DNA of 64,000 bases from Pseudomonas lini (GTDB lineage Bacteria; Pseudomonadota; Gammaproteobacteria; Pseudomonadales; Pseudomonadaceae): positions 1-64,000 of the forward strand of contig NZ_JAUSSR010000004.1 in the NCBI RefSeq assembly GCF_030812475.1, read 5' to 3'. Every line of letters begins with the position of its first letter. The stretch's first letter is position 1. The position numbers were made by a program, and so were the translations under genes. Positions 41,667 through 50,867 of the stretch are shown piece after piece. The notes under the pieces are model-generated. The model was not told the DNA's origin, searched no databases, and was given only the letters and a program-made list of their open reading frames with translations.

Positions 41667-43430
41667 ATGGTCTGGCAGCAAATCTACGATCCGTTCAATA
41701 GCCCGGTGTTTTCAACCATCATGGCGGCAGTGCCGGTGGTGGTGATGCTGGCAGCCCTGGCGTTTTTCCATGTCAAGGCGCACCTGGCGGCACTCATGGC
41801 GCTGGGTTCGGCCCTGATCATTGCCATCTTCGCCTTTGGCATGCCGGCGAACATGGCCGGTTCCGCCGCGCTGTACGGCGCCGCCAACGGTTTGCTGCCG
41901 ATCGGCTGGATCGTGCTCAACATCATTTTCCTGCACCGGCTGACGACCGAGAACGGCTCGTTCAAGGTGCTGCAGGACTCGTTGGCCCGCATCACCGACG
42001 ATCGGCGGCTGCAGTTGCTGCTGATTGCCTTCTGCTTCGGCGCATTCTTCGAAGGGGCCGCCGGGTTCGGCACGCCGGTGGCGGTGACCGGGGCCATCCT
42101 GATCGGCCTGGGCTTCTCGCCGCTGGCGGCGTCGGGCCTGGCATTGATCGCCAACACCGCGCCGGTGGCGTTCGGCGCCCTGGGCACACCGATCATCACC
42201 CTGGCCAAAGTTACCGGGCTGGATGAAATGGAGCTGTCGATGATGGTCGGTCGGCAACTGCCGTTTTTCTCTGTGATCGTGCCGTTCTGGCTGATCTGGG
42301 CCTTTGCCGGCTGGCGCAAGATGCTGGAAATCTGGCCGGCGATCCTGGTGGCCGGGGTCAGTTTCGCGGTGCCGCAGTTCCTGGTGTCCAACTACCACGG
42401 GCCGATGCTGGTGGACGTGATCGCCGCGTTGATTTCCATGGCCTGCCTGACCGGCTTCATCAAGGTCTGGAAACCGGCCACCATCCATACCTCCGCCGCG
42501 TTGTCAGGCCGAGTGGACAACTCCAAAATCGACGAGGAGCACGACGTACAACCCACATCCACCGCCAACTTCAACAGCGAAAACCGATCCGCCGTGATGC
42601 GTGCCTGGATGCCATGGATCGTCCTGACGGTGTTCGTCTTCGCTTGGGGGACCCAGAGTTTCAAGAACATGTTCGATACCCGTGCGGCGATCGATCCGGT
42701 CACCCATTCGGCCAAACTCGATCCGCAAGGCAAGCCGATGCGTGAGGCCAACCCGATTTTCGCCCCGACCTTGACCTTTACCACCATTCACCAGCAGATC
42801 GAGAAGGTGCCGCCGGTGGTGCCTGTGCCGAAAACCGAAGAGGCGATCTACAAGTTCAACTGGTTTACCGCCACCGGCAGCGGCATCCTGCTGTCGGCGA
42901 TCCTCGGCGGATTGTTGATGGGATATTCCATCCCGCAACTGATTCACCATTACCTGCGAACCATCTGGCTGGTGCGTTACTCACTGATCACCATCGTGGC
43001 GATGCTCGCCCTCGGCTTCCTTACGCGTTACTCGGGGCTGGATGCGACCATGGGCCTGGCCTTTGCCGCGACGGGTATTTTCTATCCCATGTTCGGCACT
43101 TTGCTCGGCTGGCTCGGGGTGGCCTTGACCGGTTCGGATACGGCTTCCAACGTGCTGTTTGGCGGCTTGCAACGGGTGACCGCCGAGCAACTGGGGCTCA
43201 GCCCGGTATTGATGGCGGCGGCCAACAGTTCCGGCGGGGTGATGGGCAAGATGGTCGATGCGCAGTCGATCGTGGTGGCTTCCACCGCTACGCGCTGGTA
43301 TGGCCATGAAGGGGAGATCCTGCGTTATGTGTTCTTCCATTCGATCATCCTGGCCATTCTGGTCGGTGGCCTGGTGACGTTGCAGGCGTATGTCGAGCCG
43401 TTCAGCAGTATGGTGGTGGGTGGGAAGTGA
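41667..43430 (+). CDS. lldP: L-lactate permease
   Basis: A 587-residue LctP-family proton symporter with many membrane helices. Family signatures include FEGAAGFGTPVAVTGAILIGLG, GSDTASNVLFGGLQ and NSSGGVMGKMVDAQSIVVA. It imports lactate and often glycolate. The ATG giving MVWQQIYDP follows GAGG by 7 nt; the 42 upstream codons are not part of known LldP proteins. No lactate dehydrogenase genes are adjacent, but the glycolate oxidase operon at 51-57 kb could use glycolate brought in by this permease (GlcA is a close paralogue), so glcA is an alternative name. Confidence 0.92.
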   Translation: MVWQQIYDPFNSPVFSTIMAAVPVVVMLAALAFFHVKAHLAALMALGSALIIAIFAFGMPANMAGSAALYGAANGLLPIGWIVLNIIFLHRLTTENGSFKVLQDSLARITDDRRLQLLLIAFCFGAFFEGAAGFGTPVAVTGAILIGLGFSPLAASGLALIANTAPVAFGALGTPIITLAKVTGLDEMELSMMVGRQLPFFSVIVPFWLIWAFAGWRKMLEIWPAILVAGVSFAVPQFLVSNYHGPMLVDVIAALISMACLTGFIKVWKPATIHTSAALSGRVDNSKIDEEHDVQPTSTANFNSENRSAVMRAWMPWIVLTVFVFAWGTQSFKNMFDTRAAIDPVTHSAKLDPQGKPMREANPIFAPTLTFTTIHQQIEKVPPVVPVPKTEEAIYKFNWFTATGSGILLSAILGGLLMGYSIPQLIHHYLRTIWLVRYSLITIVAMLALGFLTRYSGLDATMGLAFAATGIFYPMFGTLLGWLGVALTGSDTASNVLFGGLQRVTAEQLGLSPVLMAAANSSGGVMGKMVDAQSIVVASTATRWYGHEGEILRYVFFHSIILAILVGGLVTLQAYVEPFSSMVVGGK

Positions 43431-43500
43431 TTGATGCGAAACCTGCAGACCCTGCCCGGGTTGGAAGCCTGGGTAGGGTGGAGGGTGAAAAACGAAGGGA

Positions 43501-43616
43501 GTACCCGGCCCCATGTAGGAGCTGGCTTGCCAGCGAAGGGGGTGTGACAGGCACCAATGATGTTGAATGTGACGGCCCCTTCGCTGGCAAGCCAGCTCCT
43601 ACATGGGGCCGGGTAC
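43501..43616. repeat. REPIN with perfect 41-bp inverted arms
   Basis: Left arm 43501-43541 and right arm 43576-43616 are exact reverse complements over 41 bases, including bases outside the normal REP core (GTACCCGGCCCCA...). The loop is 34 bp. It lies between convergent lldP and the porin gene and could act as a bidirectional barrier to transcription. Confidence 0.9.
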
Positions 43617-43670
43617 ATCCGTGAAATCGGGATTGTGTCCAATACAAAACCTTCGATCCATCGATAAAGC

Positions 43671-44957
43671 CTAGAAGCTGATGATGTACCCAACAATCAC
43701 CCGATTCTCATCCGCCGCATCTGCAAAGTTCGAGCGCATCGTCGCGTTACGCCAGCGCAGCGATACATTCTTCAACGCCCCGGACTGGACGACGTAGCTC
43801 AGGTCCGTGGTCCGCTCCCACTCCTGCCCCTCCCCACCCGATGCCCGTAACCTCCCGGCCTTGACGCTGCTGATAGCCGAGGGATCCACCTGGTCCCCCT
43901 TCACATACCGCAGATTGAAAGTCAGCCCGGGAACCCCGAGCGCTGCGAAATCATAGTCATAGCGCATCATCCAGGCCCGTTCATTGGCCAGTGCGAAGGT
44001 GCTGACCTGTTGCTCGCTGAACAGATAAGTGTCGGTACCGCCCACGTAGGCGTAAGCGGTGTTGCCACGGGCTTTCTGGTAGCCGCCGCTGAAGGTATGG
44101 CCCTTGATCGCATAACCGAAGTGGGTGCTCAAGGTCCGGTTATCGACCTTGCCCAACAACTCGCGCCCGGTTTCACGGGCGGCAAAATAGCGCCACTCGG
44201 TGAACACATCTCCCGGCCCCAGCCCGATCTTGTACTTGAACCCCGCGAAGTCACGGCGAAACAGCTCTTCGAGCTGACTGGTGTGCAAGCTCAGCGTCAG
44301 GTTCTTCAGCGGTTGGTAGTCAACACCGGCATAGTACAAACGGTCACCGGTGACACTGGCCGGATAAGCCCCCTGCTGCGCCATCGCCGTCAGGTCTTCG
44401 AAATCGGTGGAATCCCGTAGCTTGGTCGAATCCACCTCCAGCGCGGTGAAGGTGAACCTGTCCAGGTCCTTGCTCACCAACTGGGCGCCATTGAACCACT
44501 GCGGGAACAGCCGGCTGTTGTTGGCAGCCAATAGCGGCAGCTGCGGACTGAGGCCGCCCACTCGCACCTCGGTCTGGGAAAACCTGGCCTTGAATGTCCC
44601 GACGGCCTTGGAATAATCGTCGACGGCGCGCCTGTCCGACCCCCGTGGCAACAACCCGCTGCCGGAGCGATCCGGGCTGGAGTCGAGCTTGATCCCGAGC
44701 ATGCCCACGGCATCCAGACCGAAGCCCAGCGGGCCGGGCGTAAACCCCGATTGCAACTTCAGCATGAAGCCCTGCGCCCACTCGCCGCGCCGGGACTGGG
44801 TGGCCGAGTCACCGTGAAAATCACGATCGAAGTAGAAGTTACGCAGCTCCAGACTGCCTTTGCCATCGTCGACAAAACCGGCCTGGGCCGCTGAATGAAA
44901 GGCGCAGCAAACCGTCGCGAGCATCAACGATGCTCGCTGCATAACGAATGGAGTCAT
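43671..44957 (-). CDS. OprD-family outer-membrane porin
   Basis: A 428-residue porin: signal peptide (cleavage near AAQA/GFVDD), then the OprD-type start GSLELRNFYFDRDF, alternating beta-strands and the C-terminal aromatic residue (VIVGYIISF) needed for outer-membrane assembly. OprD-family channels in pseudomonads take up specific small carboxylates or amino acids. As the last gene of a leftward set with a CoA-transferase, HMG-CoA-lyase-like enzyme and MFS carrier, it likely admits the carboxylate used by that pathway. Confidence 0.92.
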   Translation of the reverse strand: MTPFVMQRASLMLATVCCAFHSAAQAGFVDDGKGSLELRNFYFDRDFHGDSATQSRRGEWAQGFMLKLQSGFTPGPLGFGLDAVGMLGIKLDSSPDRSGSGLLPRGSDRRAVDDYSKAVGTFKARFSQTEVRVGGLSPQLPLLAANNSRLFPQWFNGAQLVSKDLDRFTFTALEVDSTKLRDSTDFEDLTAMAQQGAYPASVTGDRLYYAGVDYQPLKNLTLSLHTSQLEELFRRDFAGFKYKIGLGPGDVFTEWRYFAARETGRELLGKVDNRTLSTHFGYAIKGHTFSGGYQKARGNTAYAYVGGTDTYLFSEQQVSTFALANERAWMMRYDYDFAALGVPGLTFNLRYVKGDQVDPSAISSVKAGRLRASGGEGQEWERTTDLSYVVQSGALKNVSLRWRNATMRSNFADAADENRVIVGYIISF

Positions 44958-45011
44958 GTTTGTGCCTGTTTTATTGTTGTTATCAGGAGCGAGATTGTTT
45001 CAACAGCCGGG

Positions 45012-46328
45012 TCAGGCCTTCGGATTCTTGACGAAGCACACGACCACAATGCACGCGAGCAGAATCATCGGCGCGATGGAGAGCATGCCCATGTAACTGG
45101 TGCCGGAGACATCGTTGATCTTGCCGACCATCACCGGCGCGACCATGCCACTGAGCTGGCCGATGGAGTTGATCGCCGCCGTGCCGCTGGCAATCGCCAA
45201 CCCGGAGAAGGTCGATTGCGGAATGGTCCAGAAGATCGGGATCGCGATAAAGGTGCCCGCCGTGGCCAGCACCAGCGCCGCCATCATCGCCCAGGACGAA
45301 TCGGAGAACAGGCAGGCCAGCAAGTACCCCACCGCCGCCAGCAACAGGCACATCACCAGGTACTTCTTGCGCTCGCCGGTGCGGTCCGAGAGGCGGGTCA
45401 GCCAGATCATGCCGATGCACGCCACGATGTAGGGCAGCGATGACAGCATGCCGACCCAGAATACGCTTTGCACCCCGGACGATTTGATCAGGTGCGGCAT
45501 CCAGAAATTGATGCCGTAGGAGGCCATTTTGATCACGAAGTAGATCAGCGCCATGATCGCCACTTCCCGGGTCAGCAATACGCGCCACAGCGAGGCATGC
45601 ACCGGTTTGGCCTTGGCCCGGTCGTATTCGAGGTTAGCCGCCAACAGGTCTTTCTCGCCCCGGCTCAGCCACTTGGCCGACTCGATGTCCCGGTCCAGCT
45701 TCCACAGCACCAACAGACCCAGCAGCACACAGGGCAACCCCGACATCAGGAACAGCCAGTGCCATCCCGCCAGGCCGAGCACGCCATCCATCGTTCCCAA
45801 CAGGACCCCCGCAGCCGGCCCACCCAAGGCACCGGCCAGCGGTACCGACAGGAACCACAGCCCGTTCATCTTTGCCAGATGCTTTTTCGGGAACCAGCAC
45901 GCCAGGTAGAACAGGATCGCCGGGCCGAAGCCGGCCTCCATGACGCCGATCAGAAAGCGCAGGAAGTACAGGGTGTATTGGGTGTAGGCGAACATCAGGG
46001 CCGCGGTTGCCAGGCCCCAGGAGATCATGATCCGGCAGATCCAGGCTGGCGCACCGTAGCGTTTCAGGCCCAGGCTGCTGGGCACTTCGAACAGCACATA
46101 GCCAATGAAAAACATGCTCGCCGCCAGGCCATAGGCCGCGTCGGACAAGCCCAGTTCCTGTTGCATCTGGACTTTGGCGAAGCTGATGTTGATCCGGTCA
46201 AAATAGGAAAACAGAAAGCAGATGATGGCCAGCGGCATGATGCGCCAGGCCACGCGCCGATACAGCAGCAACTCGTTGATCGTTTCTTCGTTGCGCGCAA
46301 GCGCCATTTCGCCAGTCATGGCAACCAT
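45012..46328 (-). CDS. MFS transporter, anion:cation symporter type
   Basis: A 438-residue major-facilitator carrier of the ACS subfamily, recognisable from the FDRINISFAKVQMQQELGLSDAAYGLAASMFF start region and GMEAGFGPAILFYLACWFP-like helix (VMEAGFGPAILFYLACWF). Such carriers import organic anions with protons (phthalate, tartrate, glucarate and others). GGAG precedes the ATG. It sits between the porin and the gamma-carbonic-anhydrase gene in one leftward cluster. Confidence 0.92.
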   Translation of the reverse strand: MVAMTGEMALARNEETINELLLYRRVAWRIMPLAIICFLFSYFDRINISFAKVQMQQELGLSDAAYGLAASMFFIGYVLFEVPSSLGLKRYGAPAWICRIMISWGLATAALMFAYTQYTLYFLRFLIGVMEAGFGPAILFYLACWFPKKHLAKMNGLWFLSVPLAGALGGPAAGVLLGTMDGVLGLAGWHWLFLMSGLPCVLLGLLVLWKLDRDIESAKWLSRGEKDLLAANLEYDRAKAKPVHASLWRVLLTREVAIMALIYFVIKMASYGINFWMPHLIKSSGVQSVFWVGMLSSLPYIVACIGMIWLTRLSDRTGERKKYLVMCLLLAAVGYLLACLFSDSSWAMMAALVLATAGTFIAIPIFWTIPQSTFSGLAIASGTAAINSIGQLSGMVAPVMVGKINDVSGTSYMGMLSIAPMILLACIVVVCFVKNPKA

Positions 46329-46393
46329 GGTGTTTCTCCGTTTTTGTAATTATTGGAGAGAAGCAAAATCCTGCAGGACGTTGCTCAACGGGG

Positions 46394-46918
46394 TTAGTTG
46401 ATGCGAACCAATTTTTCCTTGTAGGCCTGACCCTTGCTCACATAGTCCCGGGCATTGCCAAGCATGCCGGCGATGGCTTCAGGCGTCAGCTCTCGCACCA
46501 CTTTGGCCGGCGCCCCCAGAATCAGCGAGTTGTCCGGGAACACCTTGCCTTCGGTGACGATCGCGCCGGCACCGACCAGGCAGTTCTTGCCGATCACCGC
46601 GCCATTGAGCACCACCGCCTGAATCCCGATCAGCGCACCGTCGCCAATGGTGCAGCCATGCAGCATGGCCTGATGGCCGATGGTGACGCCCTCGCCCACG
46701 GTCAACGCAAAACCGGGATCGGCATGCAGCACCGCGCCCTCCTGGACATTGCTGTACTGGCCGATGCGAATCGGCTCGTTGTCACCGCGCAGCACGGCCT
46801 GGGGCCAGACGCTGACGCCTTGCTCGAGCGTGACATTGCCGATGACCGTCGCGTCTTCGGCGACGAAGGTTTCGGCATGGATGACAGGGATAAGCGTGTC
46901 GTATCGATAGATAGCCAT
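46394..46918 (-). CDS. gamma-class carbonic anhydrase-like / CaiE-PaaY-type protein
   Basis: A 174-residue left-handed beta-helix protein with hexapeptide repeats and the three zinc-ligand histidines in VLHADPG and TIGHQAMLHGCTIG. Relatives next to CoA-transferase genes include CaiE (carnitine operon) and PaaY (a thioesterase), so a CoA-thioester housekeeping role fits better here than CO2 hydration; that is inferred from the adjacent CaiB-type gene, 12 bp upstream. Confidence 0.88.
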   Translation of the reverse strand: MAIYRYDTLIPVIHAETFVAEDATVIGNVTLEQGVSVWPQAVLRGDNEPIRIGQYSNVQEGAVLHADPGFALTVGEGVTIGHQAMLHGCTIGDGALIGIQAVVLNGAVIGKNCLVGAGAIVTEGKVFPDNSLILGAPAKVVRELTPEAIAGMLGNARDYVSKGQAYKEKLVRIN

Positions 46919-46930
46919 GGCAGCGTCTCC

Positions 46931-48121
46931 TCAGGCCTGAACATCGGTTTTCAGCACGCCGGCGGCACACAGTTCGGCGATGTGCTCGTCGCTGTAGCCC
47001 AGTTCGCGCATCACCTTGTGGGTATGCTCGCCGATGCGTGGAATCGACCGGCGCGGTTGCAGACGCTCGCCATCCAGGGACAACGGCAGCAGCGGCATGG
47101 CGGTGAAGGAACCGTCTTCGAGTTCGAGATCGGCCAGGCCACCGCTATGCAGCAGGTGCGGATCTTCGAACAGTTCTTCCGGGCGACGGATCGGCGCGAA
47201 AGGAATGCTGTGGGCTTCGAGCTGCATTGCCAGGGCCTGGGCGTCCATGGTCGCGAATACTTCGGCCAGATGCGCCAGCAGCCGTGGCCGTTGCAACACC
47301 CGATCATTGTTGGTGGCCAGGGTCTGGTCGTCGAGCAGCGCGGTCTGGCCCAGCAATTGGCACAAGGCATTCCACTGCCCTTCGCCGGTGGCGGCGACGA
47401 ACATCTGCTCACCGCCGGCGAACTCGAACACGTCGTAGATCGCCCAGGCGCTGATGCGGTTCGGCATCGGCGCTGCAGCCTGGCCGGTCACGACGTACTG
47501 CTGCATGTGCTGGGCGGCGAGCAACACGCAATTCTCGTAGAGCGCGCTCTGCACCTCGCGGCCTACGCCGGTGACGTGGCGGTCGTTGAGCGCGGCCAGC
47601 ACGCCGATGGCACCGAACATGCCGCCCATGATGTCGTTCACCGAGCTGCCGGCGCGCAACGGCCGGCCGACGGGGCCGGTCATGTAGGCCAGGCCGGCCA
47701 TCATCTGCACCACTTCATCCAGGGCCAGGCGATTGTCATATGGACCGTTGAGAAAGCCTTTGTGCGAGGCATAGATCAGGCGCGGGTTGCGTTGATGAAT
47801 CGCCTCGTAGCCGAAGCCCAGCTCCTGCATGCGCCCGGGTTTGAAGTTCTCGATGAACACGTCGGCGGTGTCGATCAGTTCCAGTACGGCATCGCGTCCT
47901 TGCGCGGTGTTGACGTCGATGGCGATGCACTGCTTGTTGCGGTTGAAGGTGCGAAAGAACCCGGCACCGGCACCGAGCAGACGCCGGGTACCATCGCCGC
48001 GGGTCGGCTCGATCTTGATCACTTCGGCGCCGAGGTCACCGAGGATCATCCCGCAGGTCGGTCCCATCACCATATGTGAGATTTCGACGACACGAATGCC
48101 GTCCAATGGAAGTCTGGACAT
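46931..48121 (-). CDS. CaiB/BaiF family (class III) CoA-transferase
   Basis: A 396-residue class III CoA-transferase (start MSRLPLDGIRVVEISHMVMGPTCGMILGDLGAEVIKIEP). The catalytic Asp lies in FNRNKQCIAIDVNTAQGR/TADVFIENFKPG. It would activate a carboxylate to its CoA ester using a donor such as succinyl-CoA. It lies 22 bp downstream of the HMG-CoA-lyase-like gene. Together they match the logic of a human-type succinyl-CoA:glutarate/HMG CoA-transferase followed by HMG-CoA lyase; substrate otherwise unproven. Confidence 0.9.
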   Translation of the reverse strand: MSRLPLDGIRVVEISHMVMGPTCGMILGDLGAEVIKIEPTRGDGTRRLLGAGAGFFRTFNRNKQCIAIDVNTAQGRDAVLELIDTADVFIENFKPGRMQELGFGYEAIHQRNPRLIYASHKGFLNGPYDNRLALDEVVQMMAGLAYMTGPVGRPLRAGSSVNDIMGGMFGAIGVLAALNDRHVTGVGREVQSALYENCVLLAAQHMQQYVVTGQAAAPMPNRISAWAIYDVFEFAGGEQMFVAATGEGQWNALCQLLGQTALLDDQTLATNNDRVLQRPRLLAHLAEVFATMDAQALAMQLEAHSIPFAPIRRPEELFEDPHLLHSGGLADLELEDGSFTAMPLLPLSLDGERLQPRRSIPRIGEHTHKVMRELGYSDEHIAELCAAGVLKTDVQA

Positions 48122-48143
48122 TATTGTTTTCCTCGTCGCAGGT

Positions 48144-49073
48144 TCAGGCGCGGCTGGCGGCTGGGGTGTAATTGAGCGGCAGGCCGGCGCGGGCGATGCA
48201 GCCGTAAAGGGCTTCGTCGGGCAAGGCGTCGCGCAGCACCTGCCGTGAGGCGATCAGGGCCGCCAGATCGATGCCGGTGTCGTAGCCCATGCTTTGCAGC
48301 ATGAACACCAGGTCTTCGGTCACGGTGTTGCCGGACGCACCCGGGGCGAACGGGCAGCCGCCCAGCCCGGCCAGGGACGAATCGAGTTCGGTGATGCCCT
48401 GCTGCACCGCCACCAGGCTGTTGGCGAGCGCCAGGCCGCGGGTATCGTGGAAATGCGCGGCCCTGAGCTTGTCCCCGGCAATGGCGCGAATCGCCTGCAA
48501 GGTCGTCGCCACCTGGCCGGGATTGGCGTAGCCGGTGGTGTCGCCGAGGGACACCAGATCGCAACCGGCTTCGAGCACGTGGCCGGTCAATTCGCAGAGG
48601 TCGCTCAGCGGCACATCGCCCTGGCGGGTACAGCCAAAGGCGACCGACATCCCGGCAATTATCTGGACGTTGTGCAAGCCCGTCTCGGTCCGCAACCGGC
48701 ACATCCGCGCCAGCTCCTCGACCATTTCCAGTGGCGTGCGCCGCACATTGGCCAGGCTATGGGCGGCGCTGACCGAGACCGGTGCGATGATGCGATGGGC
48801 GCCGGATTCAAGCGCGTCGCGGCAACCGCGCAGGTTCGGCGCCAGGACCGAGACCACCAGGTCGGGGTAACTCAGGGCATGGGCCACCACTTCCCTGGCA
48901 TCGGCCATTTGCGGCAGCAGTCTGGCAGGCACGAAGGACGCGACCTCCATATGGCGAACGCCAGCGGCGTACGCTGCATCGATCCATTGGCGCTTGGCGA
49001 TGGTTGGCATGATGGCTTGCAGGCTCTGCAAACCATCGCGCATACCGACTTCGTTGATCGTTATTGTTGTCAT
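48144..49073 (-). CDS. hydroxymethylglutaryl-CoA lyase-like enzyme
   Basis: A 309-residue HMGL-like TIM barrel. Key residues known from HMG-CoA lyase are in place: RDGLQ near the N-terminus, the metal-binding HFHDT, and GGCPFAPGASGN with the active-site Cys, then TEDLVFML. It would cleave HMG-CoA to acetyl-CoA and acetoacetate, or a related 3-hydroxy-3-methyl acyl-CoA such as citramalyl-CoA-like substrates. It is the first structural gene after the LysR regulator (104-bp gap). No mvaB/liu leucine-catabolism genes are nearby, so this is a separate lyase. Confidence 0.88.
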   Translation of the reverse strand: MTTITINEVGMRDGLQSLQAIMPTIAKRQWIDAAYAAGVRHMEVASFVPARLLPQMADAREVVAHALSYPDLVVSVLAPNLRGCRDALESGAHRIIAPVSVSAAHSLANVRRTPLEMVEELARMCRLRTETGLHNVQIIAGMSVAFGCTRQGDVPLSDLCELTGHVLEAGCDLVSLGDTTGYANPGQVATTLQAIRAIAGDKLRAAHFHDTRGLALANSLVAVQQGITELDSSLAGLGGCPFAPGASGNTVTEDLVFMLQSMGYDTGIDLAALIASRQVLRDALPDEALYGCIARAGLPLNYTPAASRA

Positions 49074-49177
49074 GAAGTTCTCTCACAGGCTGAAGCTTTG
49101 GCCCAGACTAGAGAGACAGCGCGGTGCCGAAAAGACGTGATTCACGGCCTGATCCATCGTCAACCGCGATGGATGGA

Positions 49178-50089
49178 TCAGACCGTCGATTGGCGCGGCG
49201 GTGCACGCAGCAGCAGATGGTCCAGCAATCGGCGCGCCGACAGCGACAAGGCCTCACGATCGCGCACGCAGATCACAAACTCGCCCAGCGCCCAGTCGTC
49301 GGTCAGGGGGACGATGCGCAGATCGAACAGTTGCGCGTAGCGCGCCACCGCTTCCAGCGGGAACACCGCCAGTCCCAGGCCAAACTGCACCAGGCGGAAC
49401 GTCGCATCGAATGAGGACACATAGGAGCGGAAGCGCAACTCTCGGCCATGCCTTGAGGCGTCTTCGCGCATGAAGGTATTGAGGGTGGCGAAGGCCGACA
49501 AGCCCAGATGATCAAAGTCCAGTGTCTCTTCGAAGGCAATGCTGCTGCGATCCGCCAAGGGATGACTCGCACTGACCACGACCGCGAGGTGATCCTGACG
49601 GTAAGGCACAAACTCCAGGTCACCCACGGCCATCGAACGCCGGCAGATGCCCAGGTCGGCATTGCCCTCGGCCACCCCACGCACGACGTCGGGGCTGAAA
49701 CGCTCTTCGATGTCGGCCTGGATGCGCGGGTTGTCCAGCATGAAAGCGGAGAGTTCTTCCGGCAGGAACTCCATGATCGACGATACATTGGCCAAGACCC
49801 GCACATGCCCGCGAGCCCCTTCGGCATATTCGCCGAGCTCGCTGTCGAGCCGTTCCATCGCCAGGGTCAGTGACCGCGCATGCCGCAGCAACGCCAGCCC
49901 CGCCGGCGTCGGTTCGACCCCGCGCTTGCTGCGCTTGAGCAGCGGCGTGCCGAAGCGCGCCTCGATGTCGGAGATGCGCTTGCTGACCGCCGAAGGTGCG
50001 AGGAAGGCCCGCTCACTGGCCCGGGCAATGGTGCCTTCGTCGCAGACCAGGATGAACAGGTGCAGGGACAAGTGGTCCAGGTGCTGCAT
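49178..50089 (-). CDS. LysR-family regulator of the CoA-transferase/lyase cluster
   Basis: A 303-residue LysR regulator: helix-turn-helix at about 3-45 (LFILVCDEGTIARASERAFLAPSAVSKRISDIEARFG), effector domain after about 90. Its ATG shares a base with the glcC stop codon (TGATG), with GGAGGGG upstream, so it is translationally coupled to glcC. Its likely targets are the genes immediately downstream (48144 to 43671), but the coupling means its level should also follow glcC expression. Confidence 0.9.
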   Translation of the reverse strand: MQHLDHLSLHLFILVCDEGTIARASERAFLAPSAVSKRISDIEARFGTPLLKRSKRGVEPTPAGLALLRHARSLTLAMERLDSELGEYAEGARGHVRVLANVSSIMEFLPEELSAFMLDNPRIQADIEERFSPDVVRGVAEGNADLGICRRSMAVGDLEFVPYRQDHLAVVVSASHPLADRSSIAFEETLDFDHLGLSAFATLNTFMREDASRHGRELRFRSYVSSFDATFRLVQFGLGLAVFPLEAVARYAQLFDLRIVPLTDDWALGEFVICVRDREALSLSARRLLDHLLLRAPPRQSTV

Positions 50090-50856
50090 CAGGTCCACCC
50101 CTCCAGCCGCAGCGTGGCCCGGACCAGCCGTTGCTCTTCGCCTTCGATTTCCTTGAGGTTGTCGCACAGGCTCTGGATATGCGCGATGGCCGCCTTGCGC
50201 GCCTGCTCCGGCATGCGTCCGGTCACCGCGTTGTAGAGTCGCGCATGGTGGCGGTCGATCTGGCGTTTTTGCGGTTCGCGGTGGTAGAGGTTGTTGACCG
50301 AGGCAAAGACGGTGTTGAGCAGCAAGTCGGTCAGCGAGCGCAAAGTCTGCACCAGCACCGGATTGTGCGAGGCCTCGCAGATGGCCAGGTGAAACGCATG
50401 ATCGAGCCGGGCATGGTCGCACGCTTGCAGCGGATGGTTGTGGGCATCGATCAATGCCTCGTAAGCGCGGGTGATCAGGACAAAATCGGCGTCGGTTCCA
50501 CGCAAGGCGGCCAGGCGCGCGGATTCGCCCTCGAGCAGGCTGCGCACTTCGAACAGGTCATAAAGGGTGCGGGGCTGCGAGCCGAACAGGTGCATCAGCG
50601 GCGATACGCCACCGTGACCGGAAAGATCGGCGACGAAAGAGCCCTTGCCCTGCTCGGTGCGGATAATGCCGCGGGCGCGCAACAGCTTCAGCCCTTCGCG
50701 CAGTGCCGTGCGCGAGACGCCGAGCTTTTCCGTCAGGCGCCGCTCCGAAGGCAACAGCTGCCCGGTCTTGAGCACCCCATCGACGATCAACCGTTCGATG
50801 CGCTCGCATACCACGTCCGCAACTTGCGGATTACGACTCGTTTCTACGCTTTCCAT
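50089..50856 (-). CDS. glcC: GntR/FadR-type regulator of the glycolate operon
   Basis: A 255-residue FadR-subfamily regulator (E. coli GlcC is 254 residues). The winged helix lies at about 10-75 (VVCERIERLIVDGVLKTGQLLPSERRLTEKLGVSRTALREGLKLL) and the C-terminal FCD effector domain includes the Asp/His metal-site pattern (DHARLDHAFHLAICEASHN; RQIDRHHARLYNAV). I chose the ATG giving MESVETS, with GGAGGG just upstream, rather than the frame opening at 51024. It is divergent from glcD; two operators lie between. Confidence 0.92.
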   Translation of the reverse strand: MESVETSRNPQVADVVCERIERLIVDGVLKTGQLLPSERRLTEKLGVSRTALREGLKLLRARGIIRTEQGKGSFVADLSGHGGVSPLMHLFGSQPRTLYDLFEVRSLLEGESARLAALRGTDADFVLITRAYEALIDAHNHPLQACDHARLDHAFHLAICEASHNPVLVQTLRSLTDLLLNTVFASVNNLYHREPQKRQIDRHHARLYNAVTGRMPEQARKAAIAHIQSLCDNLKEIEGEEQRLVRATLRLEGWT

Positions 50857-50867
50857 TAACCCTCCAA

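Noticed and set aside
46658..48079. 473-codon plus-strand ORF
   Set aside because: Antisense to the gamma-CA-like and CaiB-type genes; composition typical of a shadow frame.
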